Assembly: GCF_032854445.1 (NCBI RefSeq)
Contig: NC_088299.1
Location: 7,604,324-7,668,323 of the forward strand
DNA from: Liolophura sinensis
Taxonomy: Eukaryota > Mollusca > Polyplacophora > Chitonida > Chitonidae
DNA length: 64,000 nt
Direction of reading: 5' to 3'
Part shown: positions 47,762 through 57,805 of the stretch, piece by piece
Layout of the letters: each line of letters opens with the position of its first letter
How positions within the stretch are numbered: position 1 is the stretch's first letter
The notes under the pieces: model-generated
Seen by the model: only the letters and a program-made list of their open reading frames with translations
Told to the model about the DNA's origin: nothing
The model's database searches: none
Translations under genes and position numbers: made by a program

Positions 47762-48999
47762 AATATAACGTGAAGAAGAACTAATTATACAAAACACTGA
47801 TTTTATGACATTCCTTTTGACATATTATGTACAAAAAACTGTTTTTATTTTGTACCACACTACGTCGACTCAGTAAATAATTTTCAAACTTTGTTTAATA
47901 CTGATCGTCAGTGCAGTCAGTATACGGACGATTTACTTACACTGGCCACAATTCACACGTTAATTCAACTTCGTCCGTCAGATTTCTTATAACTCGTAAA
48001 AGAGGTTCTCAGGGTTATAGTGCCATATGGCGATGTCATTTGTGGGAAAAGATACGAAAAATTGATTTACGAAGTTTTGTGAAAGTGGGAACAATATGCT
48101 AGCTTCGAAATGGCGATATCGATTAACACGAGAAATCACAAACACGCGACAGAAAGTCAACAAACATTTATAATATAACAGTGGGCATCATCACAGAACT
48201 AGGTTTTGACCAAGCCAAATTTTGAAGAATCAAATTAAACCTGTTGGACGTATTTTTTAGACACATTGTTTTCTTCATATTGTTTAATTACATTTATTTC
48301 TTTATGTTTAAGTTATTATAATATAACGACTATTCCTCCACCCATGAAACTGAGTATCATCGTAAGTGAAAAATTTTTGATTTTGACGTTAAAATATAAT
48401 TAAATGTAAAGAACCAGACACGCAACGATTATCTCCCTTGAACCCCAATGCGGCGTAAGTGGCGACAATAACTTGCTTCTTGCACAGTTCAGCAGCCACT
48501 CCAGCTGTCTGGCCGTCCGTTACAGAATGCGGAAACGCTCTTAAAGTGATTTTTGCTAACACGTGGTTAGTGAGACACGTGGATGAAAGTCAGAAAGGGT
48601 TTGTTACTATGAAGAACAACAAGTGCGGTATTTGATGAATTATAAGGGGTATTATTTTATGTTAATCTATTCAAAGCCTTTAACATGCATGATACGCCCA
48701 GGAAATGTAAATTTTACAGATTATACCGTAGGTAAAGTGCATGTGAATTTAACGGCATTTTTAATTACTGTATGTTTTAAGAGTTTATTACACGAAATAT
48801 ATTATTTACGGTAAGATCTTATGAGCATTTTTGCTTTGAGTTTAACTTTTTTAAACAATGTTTTGCGTCATATCATAATTGTTTTCTTCGTGGCAAGCCA
48901 GACCCAATGCCACGACGCCGAGTATTTAATCTATTCTGTTTTAACAAACATACGATGCAAGATAGTACAAAGATTGACGTTGAAAGAACCCGGAGTGTA
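47762..48999. other. 3' flank of receptor 3
   Basis: AT-rich; no canonical polyadenylation signal close to the stop; a possible SINE-A scrap near 48352-48403. Confidence 0.45.
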
Positions 49000-49252
49000 T
49001 ACACTAAAAAAATAATCTTTTAATTTCAAGTCTGTTGTCTGAGTGATGCTAGAAGGTATTCTGTTATTATAACATAAAATTCTGTCATGTTCAACATAAT
49101 ATGCTGTTAGTCTAACACAATGGTTATGTTGAATTAATAGAATACGTGTGTTATATTTAACAGAACAACCCTCTGCAATAGTAGAATTCATTCTACCATC
49201 ACTCATCCAAGAGACTTTCTGTTAAAATTAACAGAGTAATTATTTGAGTGTA
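49000..49252. mobile_element. TA-flanked inverted-repeat MITE, copy A
   Basis: About 250 bp with imperfect terminal inverted repeats of about 65 bp (CACTCAAAAAAATAATC type ends, then CTGTTAA, GTCTGTTGTCTGAGTGATG). Flanked by TA on both sides, as for Tc1/mariner-type elements. No transposase. Related copies at 51845-52094 and 54150-54404. Confidence 0.7.
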
Positions 49253-49679
49253 TAATTCGGCTCTTGGAAAGGTACCTGACAAACGCCCTGACTTAAACCC
49301 TCAGCCGAAGCGCGCTACCTCATTGGTCAAGAACCTGGTTGACGTAGCAAGCCAGTGCACCAACCATCTTGGCCAGCGAGAGTTTTGTGTCCCTTTTTAG
49401 AGTGTATAGTTGAAGTCACGGCATAATTTCCTTTCTCCAACACAATTGAAAATTTAAATGGGACATACAAAGAAGATTGTACCCTTGACTTTAATTTCCT
49501 GTAATATCACTCAACCTGAGTTGTTAATACTTCGGGAAGACATTTACATACAATAACGGGGATTGTTGATTAACGTTCTCATAACAATTTGCTGATTCAC
49601 ATCCTGAGGCCCTGAAGCTAACATAACGGAAATCAAATAATACAGGTACATCCTGTACATCCGTACTGAACAATTGTTT

Positions 49680-49960
49680 AGTCATATGAGGATGAAGAGT
49701 CGTTAGATCTTCTTGTAGCAAGACGAGTTCATGCCGCCAATGTGCAGCCGCAACTGAAGTGCCATGCCGAAGACACCAGACATGACACCGCACCCAGACA
49801 AGTTATACTGACATCGGACCAACCATTCCTATTTCCTGGCTGTAATATCTCAGTGCTGAGTAACACACGAGGTAGAATCAAGGAGCGTTTTCAAAGTCTT
49901 CGGTATGACCAGTATCGGGTTTTATCCCCGGATAGGACGTGCGTTGTAACCTTCAGGCCA
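49680..49960 (-). mobile_element. SINE-C, diverged
   Basis: Reverse complement shows GGTTGGTCCGATGTCAGTAT, GCGGTGTCATGTCTGGTGTC and a head remnant. Confidence 0.6.
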
Positions 49961-51325
49961 CCGATGCGATCGATTTTGAGAAAACAGTAGAACTATTTAC
50001 AGTTTGTATACACTGTGTGACGGCTATTACGAAATGTATTCGTCAACGCGTGATTATCTAATCCGCAAGGTCATCGTCGTCAACATATATCGAATAAACC
50101 AGGGACGTGTGCAAACGAATAAACAAGACATCGCTTTCAACAGTCAGCCACATCGCACTGTCACCAATGGCTAGTTAGAATTTTGTTACACTGTCACTCG
50201 GATTGCAATGTAACAAAGAATAAGTGGAGTCGTTAACTGTATGGTACCATGTATGACCAAATTCCAGGATACAGTATGAGATTTAAGACACATAGCCCAG
50301 TAAAATCAACACAACTTGGGTGCGATCCGCAATCCTTATGGTACGCGTCTAAAGATGTAGAACGGCAGAGTGCTCACCCATTCATTCGCCTGCATAAGCG
50401 CGTTTACTCACTTCACTCGAATATTTTTTGTAATCATTCAGTGATGCTTGACATCTTACATACATGTACGTGTACGGTAGAGGAGAATTACATTTCATTA
50501 TGTCTACATATTTTCATCACTCTGGGAATTATCTTCAGCCAAAGCACATGGCACTCATCTAAAATCTTTAAATTTTAATCCAAACAAATCCAAAACTTTA
50601 ATTCAAATCCAAACGACTGGGCGAGGACGGTACTCGGCTTGTCTCATCGAAAAATAGAGTACTACAACGTGAAGATGACATCGGAGAAAAATTCAGAGAA
50701 AAGGGACATAGTCTAGAATGTTTGGCGTAACTAATATAAATGCAGACCTCCAAACAAACAGATACATTTGGGAGAGTAAGTGATGAAATTATATTAAATA
50801 AATTGTCGTTGCGCGAGCTACATCAATTTCTTCGCCTTCATAAGATTATATTTGAACATCGTTTATCAACATTATACTATACTGGTAACACTTTTGCTGT
50901 GAATGCAATGAAAAGTACATGACCTCGTCACCAGAAATTGTTCTTGGACATCTAACATATAACATCTGTAACCATTTATCAGCACACCGTTCTATGAACA
51001 GACTGGTGCGTTCCATACACGTCTTTGGTTGAAAGTTTCACATGGCCAAAACGGGAGTAAAACATGCATGAAATTTATAGTCTTTTGTCACTTTCTTTAT
51101 ATGTGCTTTACAAAATATTCAAACGGCATAGTATTATAGAATTTCAAATATATTTTTTGATGCATTATTGATATGATTATGAATGAATAAGACGGCGATG
51201 ACTGTAGCGTCGTTTATGCATTTGTACGAAACCTGATTCTTTATACAGTAGGTTAAAAACACGAATTTATTTTCTCTTCAGTTTTTGTCTCAAACTATAT
51301 ATGCATACTCCATTGGTGATGTTAT
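49961..51325. other. Gene-free stretch upstream of receptor 4
   Basis: Nothing recognised; the 109-codon open reading at 50249-50578 has no family features. Confidence 0.45.
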
Positions 51326-51469
51326 AGTCATTTTCTAATCAGGCGGGGAGTGGGGCGAGATGTCCTCCATAGTTTTGGCATGTCTTACTTCGTTTTGTAG
51401 TACCCTTTAAAGTAGGCCTATTCCTCCTACGGGTTAATGTGAGACACCATCCGTTCAGTTGTTTGCAAG
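51326..51469 (+). other. Tentative non-coding first exon of receptor 4
   Basis: TTTGCAAG|GTAAGC at 51469/51470 is a good donor, and CTATATATGC near 51296 could be the TATA box. The resulting intron (51470-54771, 3.3 kb) is similar in length to those of receptors 1 and 2. It would contain repeat-D, MITE, SINE-A and repeat-E copies. Unsupported by homology. Confidence 0.25.
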
Positions 51470-51724
51470 GTAAGCCTACTGCCAGCGAGGATCCTCGTGG
51501 TTATACTTCAACAAAGCGTTTTACTATAAGCAACACTTCAATATATTGTATTTCACCTAAAGTTTAGTATGTAAAAATGTGCTTTTAGAAGGACATAAAA
51601 AGCCTTAAAATGACATTTTTTAATGTAAACAGTTGCTTTTTAACAAAAATAAATTGTGGATGAATAAATCAGAATGAAGCAACATATGCTATGTGTGTCA
51701 GGGCTATACAAGCATGTAATATAA

Positions 51725-51830
51725 AAATTATAGCATAGCTAATTTAACCAGAGCAGCGACGACAGTGTGATAACTGGCAAATGGTCAGGCGTATTCCATC
51801 AATATGAACAGCCTTTGGTGTATAGATAAA
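51725..51830 (+). repeat. Dispersed repeat D, 5' part
   Basis: ATAGCATAGCTAATTTAACC, AGAGCAGCGACGACAGTGTG, ATAACTGGCAAATGGTCAGG, then lost. Confidence 0.6.
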
Positions 51831-51844
51831 CGAGTCAGAATGGA

Positions 51845-52094
51845 TACACCCAAAATATTAATCTGTTTATTTTAACCGAAAATCTGTTGTCTGAATAATG
51901 CTGGAGTGTATTCTCACTGTTGTGTTAAATATAGCACGCATATTTTATTAATTCAACATAAAGATTGTATTAGACTAAGGAGATATTATGTTCATTACAA
52001 CACATTGTTAAGTCATGATAACGGAATACACTCTAGCACCACTCACACAACAGACTTACTGTTAAAATCAACAGATTATTTTTTTTTGAGTGTA
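51845..52094. mobile_element. TA-flanked inverted-repeat MITE, copy B
   Basis: Same element as copy A: starts TACACCCAAAAT, ends TTTTTTGAGTGTA, with CTGTTGTCTGAATAATG and its inverted partner ACTCACACAACAGAC. Within the tentative receptor 4 intron. Confidence 0.7.
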
Positions 52095-52696
52095 GGACGG
52101 TAGCTCCTGGTTAGCCAGCGAATTATCTTTTACAATAGTGTACACGAAACATACACACCACTTATGCATGGTGACCTACTAGGATAAGAGGTATACAGCT
52201 TTACTTTACTTAGCCAGGAACCCGGAAATAAATTTTGCTGGAATTTGTCAACCGTGAAATGGCTGTCTGTGTACTTGTCTTAGTATAATGGATTTTAACT
52301 GGCATAATTTAAATAATTATTTAAAAAAAAAACAGCATCCAGGAAGAAGAATCTAATATTCCATATGTCAAGTCTATTTTTTTTCTTCTCAAATATATAA
52401 GACACTTCCCTAGTTAATTTTTGTTTGAAGCACTAACGTCGATCTGGCCACCCGATGAGATGTGTATATCTCTGTAAATCTTTTCATACTAGCATGTTCT
52501 TTACCGAACCCGGCTGCACACAACTTGGGATTATTTCAAAATATCAAGTGTTTATTTACTAACTGAACTATGGTTTCTGATTGTGTGATAAAATCATCTC
52601 TGTCATCCCATGGGCCCGGGGCGTTCTTCGACGTGAATTGTCATTAGATTTTAGGCTTCATCCTTCAAAAACAAGGTAGGTTGTCTGTAATATCTG

Positions 52697-52937
52697 TATT
52701 TATTTGATTCGCGTTAAACGCCGTACTCAAGAATATCTCACTTATATGGCCGCAGCCATGCAGCGTTATGGTTGAAGGAAACCAGACAGAGCCCGGGGGA
52801 AATACATGACCACCCGCAGTTTGCTTGCAGACCATCCCACGTATGAGCGGACAGAGAGCCAGCACGGGTTGGAATTGAAATCACGGCGCTAGCATTTGTG
52901 ACAGGTTCCTGAGTCCCTGTGCTGGGCTAGCAGAGGC
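52697..52937 (-). mobile_element. SINE-A, diverged
   Basis: CGCCGTACTCAAGAATATCT, GAGCCCGGGGGAAATAC, GGGCTAGCAGAGGCC. Confidence 0.8.
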
Positions 52938-53263
52938 CTCACTTGACATTTTCAAATGGTATTTGTATTTCAGTGTGTAATTAAATGGATATTTCGTTAT
53001 ATTGCTTTGAGGGCTGTCGAATGGCTTGAGGTTTAAAAACTAGCCCGGATACGAATCCCGTGCATCCAACAGCAGATGTAATGACACAGATATATTGCGC
53101 AGAGTAAAATTTCCACGTTACAGAAATGTATTAGATTAGTATCAAATTATTACGTGCACAAGAATGTCTCACGTATATAACAGTGTTTAGGTTTACGCAC
53201 TAAAGATATGAGTGCCTCGAGTAAAGCACTGACCTTTAACCTATAGTGTATTTCATATAGCCT

Positions 53264-53340
53264 GTCGCCTGTATTCAGATGTCTGTAAAATCAGTCACAC
53301 ACACTGCCAAAATTGCCTATAGTCAGTGACATGTAACAAC
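53264..53340 (-). repeat. Repeat E, left (inverted) arm
   Basis: Reverse complement reads ATGTCACTGACTATAGGC, AATTTTGGCAG, GACTGATTTTACAGACATC, the same as the right arm at 53500-53640. Confidence 0.6.
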
Positions 53341-53499
53341 ACAGGCTGTTCACATCGATATCCTGGAAGTCCATATTATTGCACTGAAAATGAAATAAAG
53401 CACTTTTCTAATTCATGACGTTAAACTGCATAATCCCTACTTCGACGGCAAGGACTCATTGCCTCGAGTGACGCCACAATTATTACAAAAAAATATAGA

Positions 53500-53640
53500 C
53501 CTACAACAGATCAATGTGTAGAGCTTGTGATGTTACGTTTCACTGACTAAAGCAATTTTGGTAGCGAGTATGTCAGATTTTGCAGACAGCTGAATACGGA
53601 CGACTGGGTGAAAGAAATAGAATACATGTGGTCTTGTAAT
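53500..53640 (+). repeat. Repeat E, right arm
   Basis: AGAGCTTGTGATGTTACG, CACTGACTAAAGCAATTTTG, GTAGCGAGTATGTCAGATTT, GCAGACAGCTGAATACGG. Pairs as an inverted repeat with 53264-53340; about 160 bp lies between. Confidence 0.6.
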
Positions 53641-53823
53641 AAATGAACCCTTTCCAAAACGCCTTGTAAGGTATACATTGTCGAAAAAATATTCTCTGAA
53701 TTTCTTGTCATCTTCAAGTCTCAACACAGCGTAGCATTCTAAATCATTTAATAAAAGCCCGTAAAAAACGGTCATTCGATCTTCTGTGAAAATATGCATT
53801 GAGACGTATTTATTGAAAAACAT
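53533..53823 (-). pseudogene. Unidentified protein-like ORF fragment
   Basis: A 96-codon open reading whose middle (LLNDLECYAVLRLEDDKKF, then REYFFDNVYLTRR) has the composition of a real globular protein rather than of spacer. I do not recognise the family. The last 35 or so codons overlap a repeat-E arm, so either the stop is inside the repeat or the repeat derives from the element that carried this gene. Lies inside the tentative receptor 4 intron, on the opposite strand. Confidence 0.35.
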
Positions 53824-53956
53824 TTCAAGGTTTATAGTTTTGATTGTATGAAAGGTTTTTTAGTTAAAAAAAAAACAATATTTTAGTGTTTAGGAGCTTG
53901 TGTAAAGCAGTAAACATGAGTTCCATGTAGCCTACTGTCAATGTCACGCGCAGAAA

Positions 53957-54154
53957 TTAAACAGTCCAATGCGTGAAACCTACTAATATATCATCAGGAA
54001 TGATACGCTCAAATATCTGGCTATAGTAAGTAGACACACGCCTAACATCTATATTAATATATATAAATCCGCGGCTATCTGTCTGAGCCTTCAAATCCAG
54101 CCTTTGTCCTAGATCGGTTATGGCTTTTTCAGTGAGGAGGTTCATCAGGTACAT
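53957..54154 (-). pseudogene. Unidentified protein-like ORF fragment, upstream partner
   Basis: A 65-codon open reading with protein-like composition (KAITDLGQRLDLKAQT, then YYSQIFERIIPDDIL). It is on the same strand as, and 133 bp upstream of, the fragment at 53533-53823. Together they could be pieces of one decayed gene or two exons. Family unknown. Confidence 0.3.
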
Positions 54155-54404
54155 GCGTTCAAAAAAAATAATCTATTAATTTTGACAGAAAGTCTGTTGT
54201 CTGAGTGATGCTAGAATGTATTCTGCTATTGAGGCAAATTATTCTTAAATATAGCACACATATTCTATTAATTCAGCATAAACATTCTATTTTAGACTCA
54301 CATCATGTTATATCAAATATGACACAATATTATGTTGTAATATGAGAACAAATTGTAGACAACAGAGTTGCTGTTAAAATTAACAGATTATTTTTTTGAG
54401 TTTA
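54150..54404. mobile_element. TA-flanked inverted-repeat MITE, copy C
   Basis: Same element: TTCAAAAAAAATAATCTATTA near the left end, GTCTGTTGTCTGAGTGATG, and CTGTTAAAATTAACAG with TTTTTTTGAG at the right. Its right arm is degraded. Ends about 370 bp before the receptor 4 acceptor. Confidence 0.65.
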
Positions 54405-54434
54405 TAAAATTATATAAACACATACCAGTAAGAC

Positions 54435-54495
54435 CAAAAAGAAAAAAACAAAAAAAAAAACAACAAAAACGACAATAACAACAAAAACACAAATG
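54435..54495. repeat. A/CAA-rich low-complexity tract
   Basis: AAAAACAAAAAAAAAACAAC and similar, just after MITE copy C. Confidence 0.85.
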
Positions 54496-54754
54496 ATGTT
54501 AGAAAGCAAATTGTCGCATTTGCCTCACCTTGCATACCTAGGATCCCTTATTTTTATTGGTATCATTATATGAAAAGCCGTTGTCTCATTACTCAAACTC
54601 AAAATAGCATCAGGTGAAACCACACCGATGGCGTTTAAGGTTGGAGAGATGATACTGTGTAAAATGTGATTTGGGCATTTTTTTTTTATTAAGTACTGCA
54701 TTGATATCTTCTTTATTTATTGCAAGATTTACTTATGTTTATTTGTAAATAACT

Positions 54755-54828
54755 TTATCGTTTCTTTGTAGAAATTCCTGCCCGAGTTAACGGAGCACAG
54801 ACGCCATTCGCCGGGGCTGCATTTGTTC
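54755..54828 (+). other. 3' splice site and leader of the receptor 4 coding exon
   Basis: TTTCTTTGTAG ends at 54771, then a 57-nt leader to the first ATG (87 nt to the second). Confidence 0.6.
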
Positions 54829-56109
54829 ATGCCTAAGCCCAGGTCATACTGCAACACGATGGATAGTTTATTTTTAAACACGACGTTCGTAAACCGTTCA
54901 CATTTAGACACCGCGAAGATGCCGTCGGCAGCAGGGAACTGGACGTTGGAGGATCTCACGACCTCATCTGCTACCTCAAGTCCATATATTTATCCTGGGC
55001 ATCAGATCCCCATGATGCTCATTAGAGGGGTTGTCTTTCTCATCGCAACCGTTCTAGGCATTTTTGGTAACGTTCTGACTTTGATCGTCCTGCGCCGGCA
55101 AGTCCTTCACGTGACCGCTAGCACATACATGATTGGTCAGGCCGTCTCAGACCTGCTCTTCTTGGTTGTGTTCTCTCCTACAGCCCTAAAAGTTTTCATC
55201 GGTGTGGAAACATTGAGATCGTTTCAGACGTTTTACGCGTTTTACGTCTGCTATGTGTTTCCTATGGTGAGCGTATTTCACACGTCTTGCGTATGGATAA
55301 CGATCGCTTTTACCATAGGCCGCGTTATTTGTGTAATGCGCCCAATGAAAGCTCAGTATATCTGTACCCAATTTAGAGCCGGGATCATCGTTGGTCTAGC
55401 ATTCGCTTTCGCTTTTGCCTTAAATTCTACGCGTTTTTTTCGTCGGACCGTAGTACTGAAGTTTGATAACACCACACAGGAAACCTATTACTCTTACGCA
55501 CTGACATCCCTGGCCCAGAGAAGAGACTTGGAGGACACTTATTTCTGGTTTTACGTCACTGCCACTAAACTTTTCCCATTTCCATTGCTGACGGTCTTAA
55601 ACATTTTCGTGATCAGAAATGTCCTCCATGCCAGACGAAGGCGGGAAGACCAGATAGCCAAAGTCAAAGTAGCAGACGACCAGTCGCAGTCACGTGAGAA
55701 CCAAATGACCAGGATGTTGGTCGCGATTAGTTTCGCATTTATGGCTTGCAATGTCTTGGCAGGTATAGGTTCTATGTATATAGCATTATATGGAATCAAG
55801 GCGATTTACCAACCATCACTTTTTGTTTTTTACGTGTTTGGTTTGGGTGAAACTTTCATTAACTGCAACCCTGTCGTCAACAGCATACTATACACAGCTT
55901 GTAGTCACGCCATGCGCACTGAGATGAGAAAAACGCTTTCTTGTAAGCCTCTTTCAAGACGTAAGCTTTCGTCAACGTCGAGGTCGATATACATCACTAG
56001 TGTACGCAAATCGTCCGGATCCGGAAATTCCCTGAGTTCTGATGGCAGTTTACCAGCTGGACTCAGCTATAACAAAATGGCAATGGACGATGAAGCCTTT
56101 ATTAAGTGA
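54829..56109 (+). CDS. Receptor 4: divergent class A GPCR lacking the E/DRY acid
   Basis: A 426-residue single-exon receptor from the first ATG (54829); a second ATG at 54859 would give 416 residues. The open frame begins at a TTG two codons earlier, which I reject as a start. No obvious signal peptide, unlike receptors 1-3. The N-terminus has sequons NTT, NRS and NWT. TM1 has GN (80-81), TM2 SD, and TM3 ends GRV (164-166) where the others have ERF or ERY. CTxFRA follows, TM4 ends RFFRR, and ECL2 has DNTTQETYYS. SRENQMTRML precedes TM6 (CNVLAG), and TM7 has NPVVNSILY. The tail is long and serine-rich (more than 15 Ser/Thr), suggesting phosphorylation control. The acceptor CTTTGTAG ends at 54771, 57 nt upstream. 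A canonical AATAAA is at 56240-56245. Intact frame argues for a functional gene. Confidence 0.92.
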   Translation: MPKPRSYCNTMDSLFLNTTFVNRSHLDTAKMPSAAGNWTLEDLTTSSATSSPYIYPGHQIPMMLIRGVVFLIATVLGIFGNVLTLIVLRRQVLHVTASTYMIGQAVSDLLFLVVFSPTALKVFIGVETLRSFQTFYAFYVCYVFPMVSVFHTSCVWITIAFTIGRVICVMRPMKAQYICTQFRAGIIVGLAFAFAFALNSTRFFRRTVVLKFDNTTQETYYSYALTSLAQRRDLEDTYFWFYVTATKLFPFPLLTVLNIFVIRNVLHARRRREDQIAKVKVADDQSQSRENQMTRMLVAISFAFMACNVLAGIGSMYIALYGIKAIYQPSLFVFYVFGLGETFINCNPVVNSILYTACSHAMRTEMRKTLSCKPLSRRKLSSTSRSIYITSVRKSSGSGNSLSSDGSLPAGLSYNKMAMDDEAFIK

Positions 56110-56239
56110 AGTTGGTCCTACACGAATAACTCACCATTTTAAATGCTTTCGATTCTCACCCATTTGACAGTTGTATAAACAAAACAATATTTAATACTTA
56201 TAAATGATTGTAGTGTCACTGTGTTTCACTGTGCTTCAA

Positions 56240-56245
56240 TGAATA
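56240..56245 (+). terminator. Polyadenylation signal of receptor 4
   Basis: AATAAA 131 nt after the stop codon, in AT-rich sequence. Confidence 0.55.
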
Positions 56246-56413
56246 AATGCTTATCTGTTTATTTCTGAATCAACCAAAACTATACATTCACATTTTCTTG
56301 TGAAAAAAATAGAAATCTCTTTGAGCAGTAGATTGACATATACATGTTACGAAGTGAGGATGCTTGCCTTTCAATCACCAGGGTAGGGTTTAGACAGGGA
56401 GTCAGTGTTTATC

Positions 56414-56643
56414 TTATTTAATTATTTGATTGGTGTTTCACGCCGTGCGCAAGAATGTTTCACCTATACGAAGGCGGCCAACATCATGGTGGGAGGAAAC
56501 TGTGCAGAAAGGGGGAAATCCACTGGTAGACCTTTCTACGTGCGGCCGGAGAAGAAGTCAGCATGAGAGAATTCATGAGCTGGACTTGGACTAACAGCGA
56601 CCGAATTATTGGGGGGTTCCTGGGTCATTGGCTGGCGTGCTAA
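56414..56643 (-). mobile_element. SINE-A, diverged
   Basis: ATTTGATTGGTGTTTCACGC through GTCATTGGCTGGCGTGC; contains a short duplication around ATGAGAGAATTCATGAGC. Lies 305 bp after the receptor 4 stop. Confidence 0.82.
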
Positions 56644-56967
56644 ATCCCTGGGAAAGGGGGACTTTCCCCGTTTTTGATCCTTGTGTAGTGGAGACAATAC
56701 ACGGTCGATGATGTATCAGTATGGTGTTCATATCTGTAAGTCACGAGAGAGAAGTGCCTAACTTCCCCAAGGTCGATGGTTCTGTTTTTCTCTGGTACTG
56801 AACACACACACCGTGTGTTCAAGTGAATGAAGGGCATGTGCCTTTAATCACAAAGCCACGGCCCGTTCTAGTCAGAAATAATTGTTCGTTTGATGCTTCA
56901 ACATTGCCACATTATTTTTTGCCTTATAATCTGCTTCTTTAAACTTGTCGCTTATATGCAACTCTCT

Positions 56968-57010
56968 GTAATTGCCTTTAGCATGTTTAGTCAGTGACAC
57001 ATAACACAAA
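56968..57010 (-). repeat. Repeat E, left arm of a second copy
   Basis: AATTGCCTTTAGCATGTTTA, GTCAGTGACACATAAC. Partner at 57318-57420; a MITE is inserted between the arms. Confidence 0.5.
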
Positions 57011-57103
57011 GATATTGGTTTGCTGGACGTTCATGTTATTGGGAGAAAAATGCAGTTAGAATACTTACTTAATCCATGGAGTTCAAGGTTAAGAAGTATT
57101 TTA

Positions 57104-57286
57104 CACTGAGAGAAAAGTTTGGGTCAGCTGACTAAAAAATCTGAGTAACTCAGATGAGTCAAAATGAGTCGAAATATAACCAGATGAGTATCTTGACTCA
57201 GTTGACCAAGTGATATGAATCAGTTTTCTCAGTCCAGCTAGCTACTCACAGTTTTGGGTCAGTTGATCCACGCTTCTCTCACAGCG
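57104..57286. mobile_element. Second TA-flanked MITE, nested in repeat E
   Basis: A 183-bp element with imperfect inverted ends of about 28 bp (CACTGAGAGAAAAG... against CGCTGTGAGAGAAGCG... read from the other side). It contains GGGTCAGCTGACT and GGGTCAGTTGATCC. TA lies at 57102-57103 and again at 57287-57288. It splits a repeat-E copy. Confidence 0.6.
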
Positions 57287-57317
57287 TAAGTGCATTTCCG
57301 TGCAAAAGTATACAGCA

Positions 57318-57420
57318 TGTAGAGCTTGCGGTGCTGTGACACTGATGAAAATCAGTTTTGGTAGGCAGTATACTGATTTTTTATACAGAGCTGAATACAA
57401 GCAACGAGCTGTGATGAACA
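57318..57420 (+). repeat. Repeat E, right arm of a second copy
   Basis: GTAGAGCTTGCGGTGCTGTG, AAATCAGTTTTGGTAGGCAG, TATACTGATTTTTTATACAG, AGCTGAATACAAGC. Confidence 0.5.
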
Positions 57421-57574
57421 GGCCGCAACAGACAGGATCCAATGCTACCATGTTTACAGTGTCGCATGAGTGTAATACCGTGCCGTAGACATTTAACACG
57501 ACACCTCATAAAAATGATAAAACCGGATAAAAATGTGGTACCTAACAGTATGTTTGTCATTTTGTGGACCGTTT

Positions 57575-57805
57575 TGGTGGCCTAACGTTTAGAGCGTATG
57601 CATCGAACTCGAAAGACCCTGGATCAAACTCGGGTGGAGTCATACTAAAGACATCTAAAATTGTACCTGTTGCTGCCTCAACTGGCGCTCAGAACTCAAG
57701 AGGTGAGAGCAAGGAGACACGACTGGTTGGCTAACTGTCAATATAATGTTACTGGGTGGTGTGCCATGTCTGATGTCTACAACATGATACTTCGTCGTAA
57801 AACCC
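57575..57805 (+). mobile_element. SINE-C
   Basis: GGTGGCCTAACGTTTAGAGC head, GGATCAAACTCGGG, GACTGGTTGGCTAACTGTC, TTACTGGGTGGTG, TCGTCGTAAAACCCCAAGC, A-rich tail. Confidence 0.75.
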
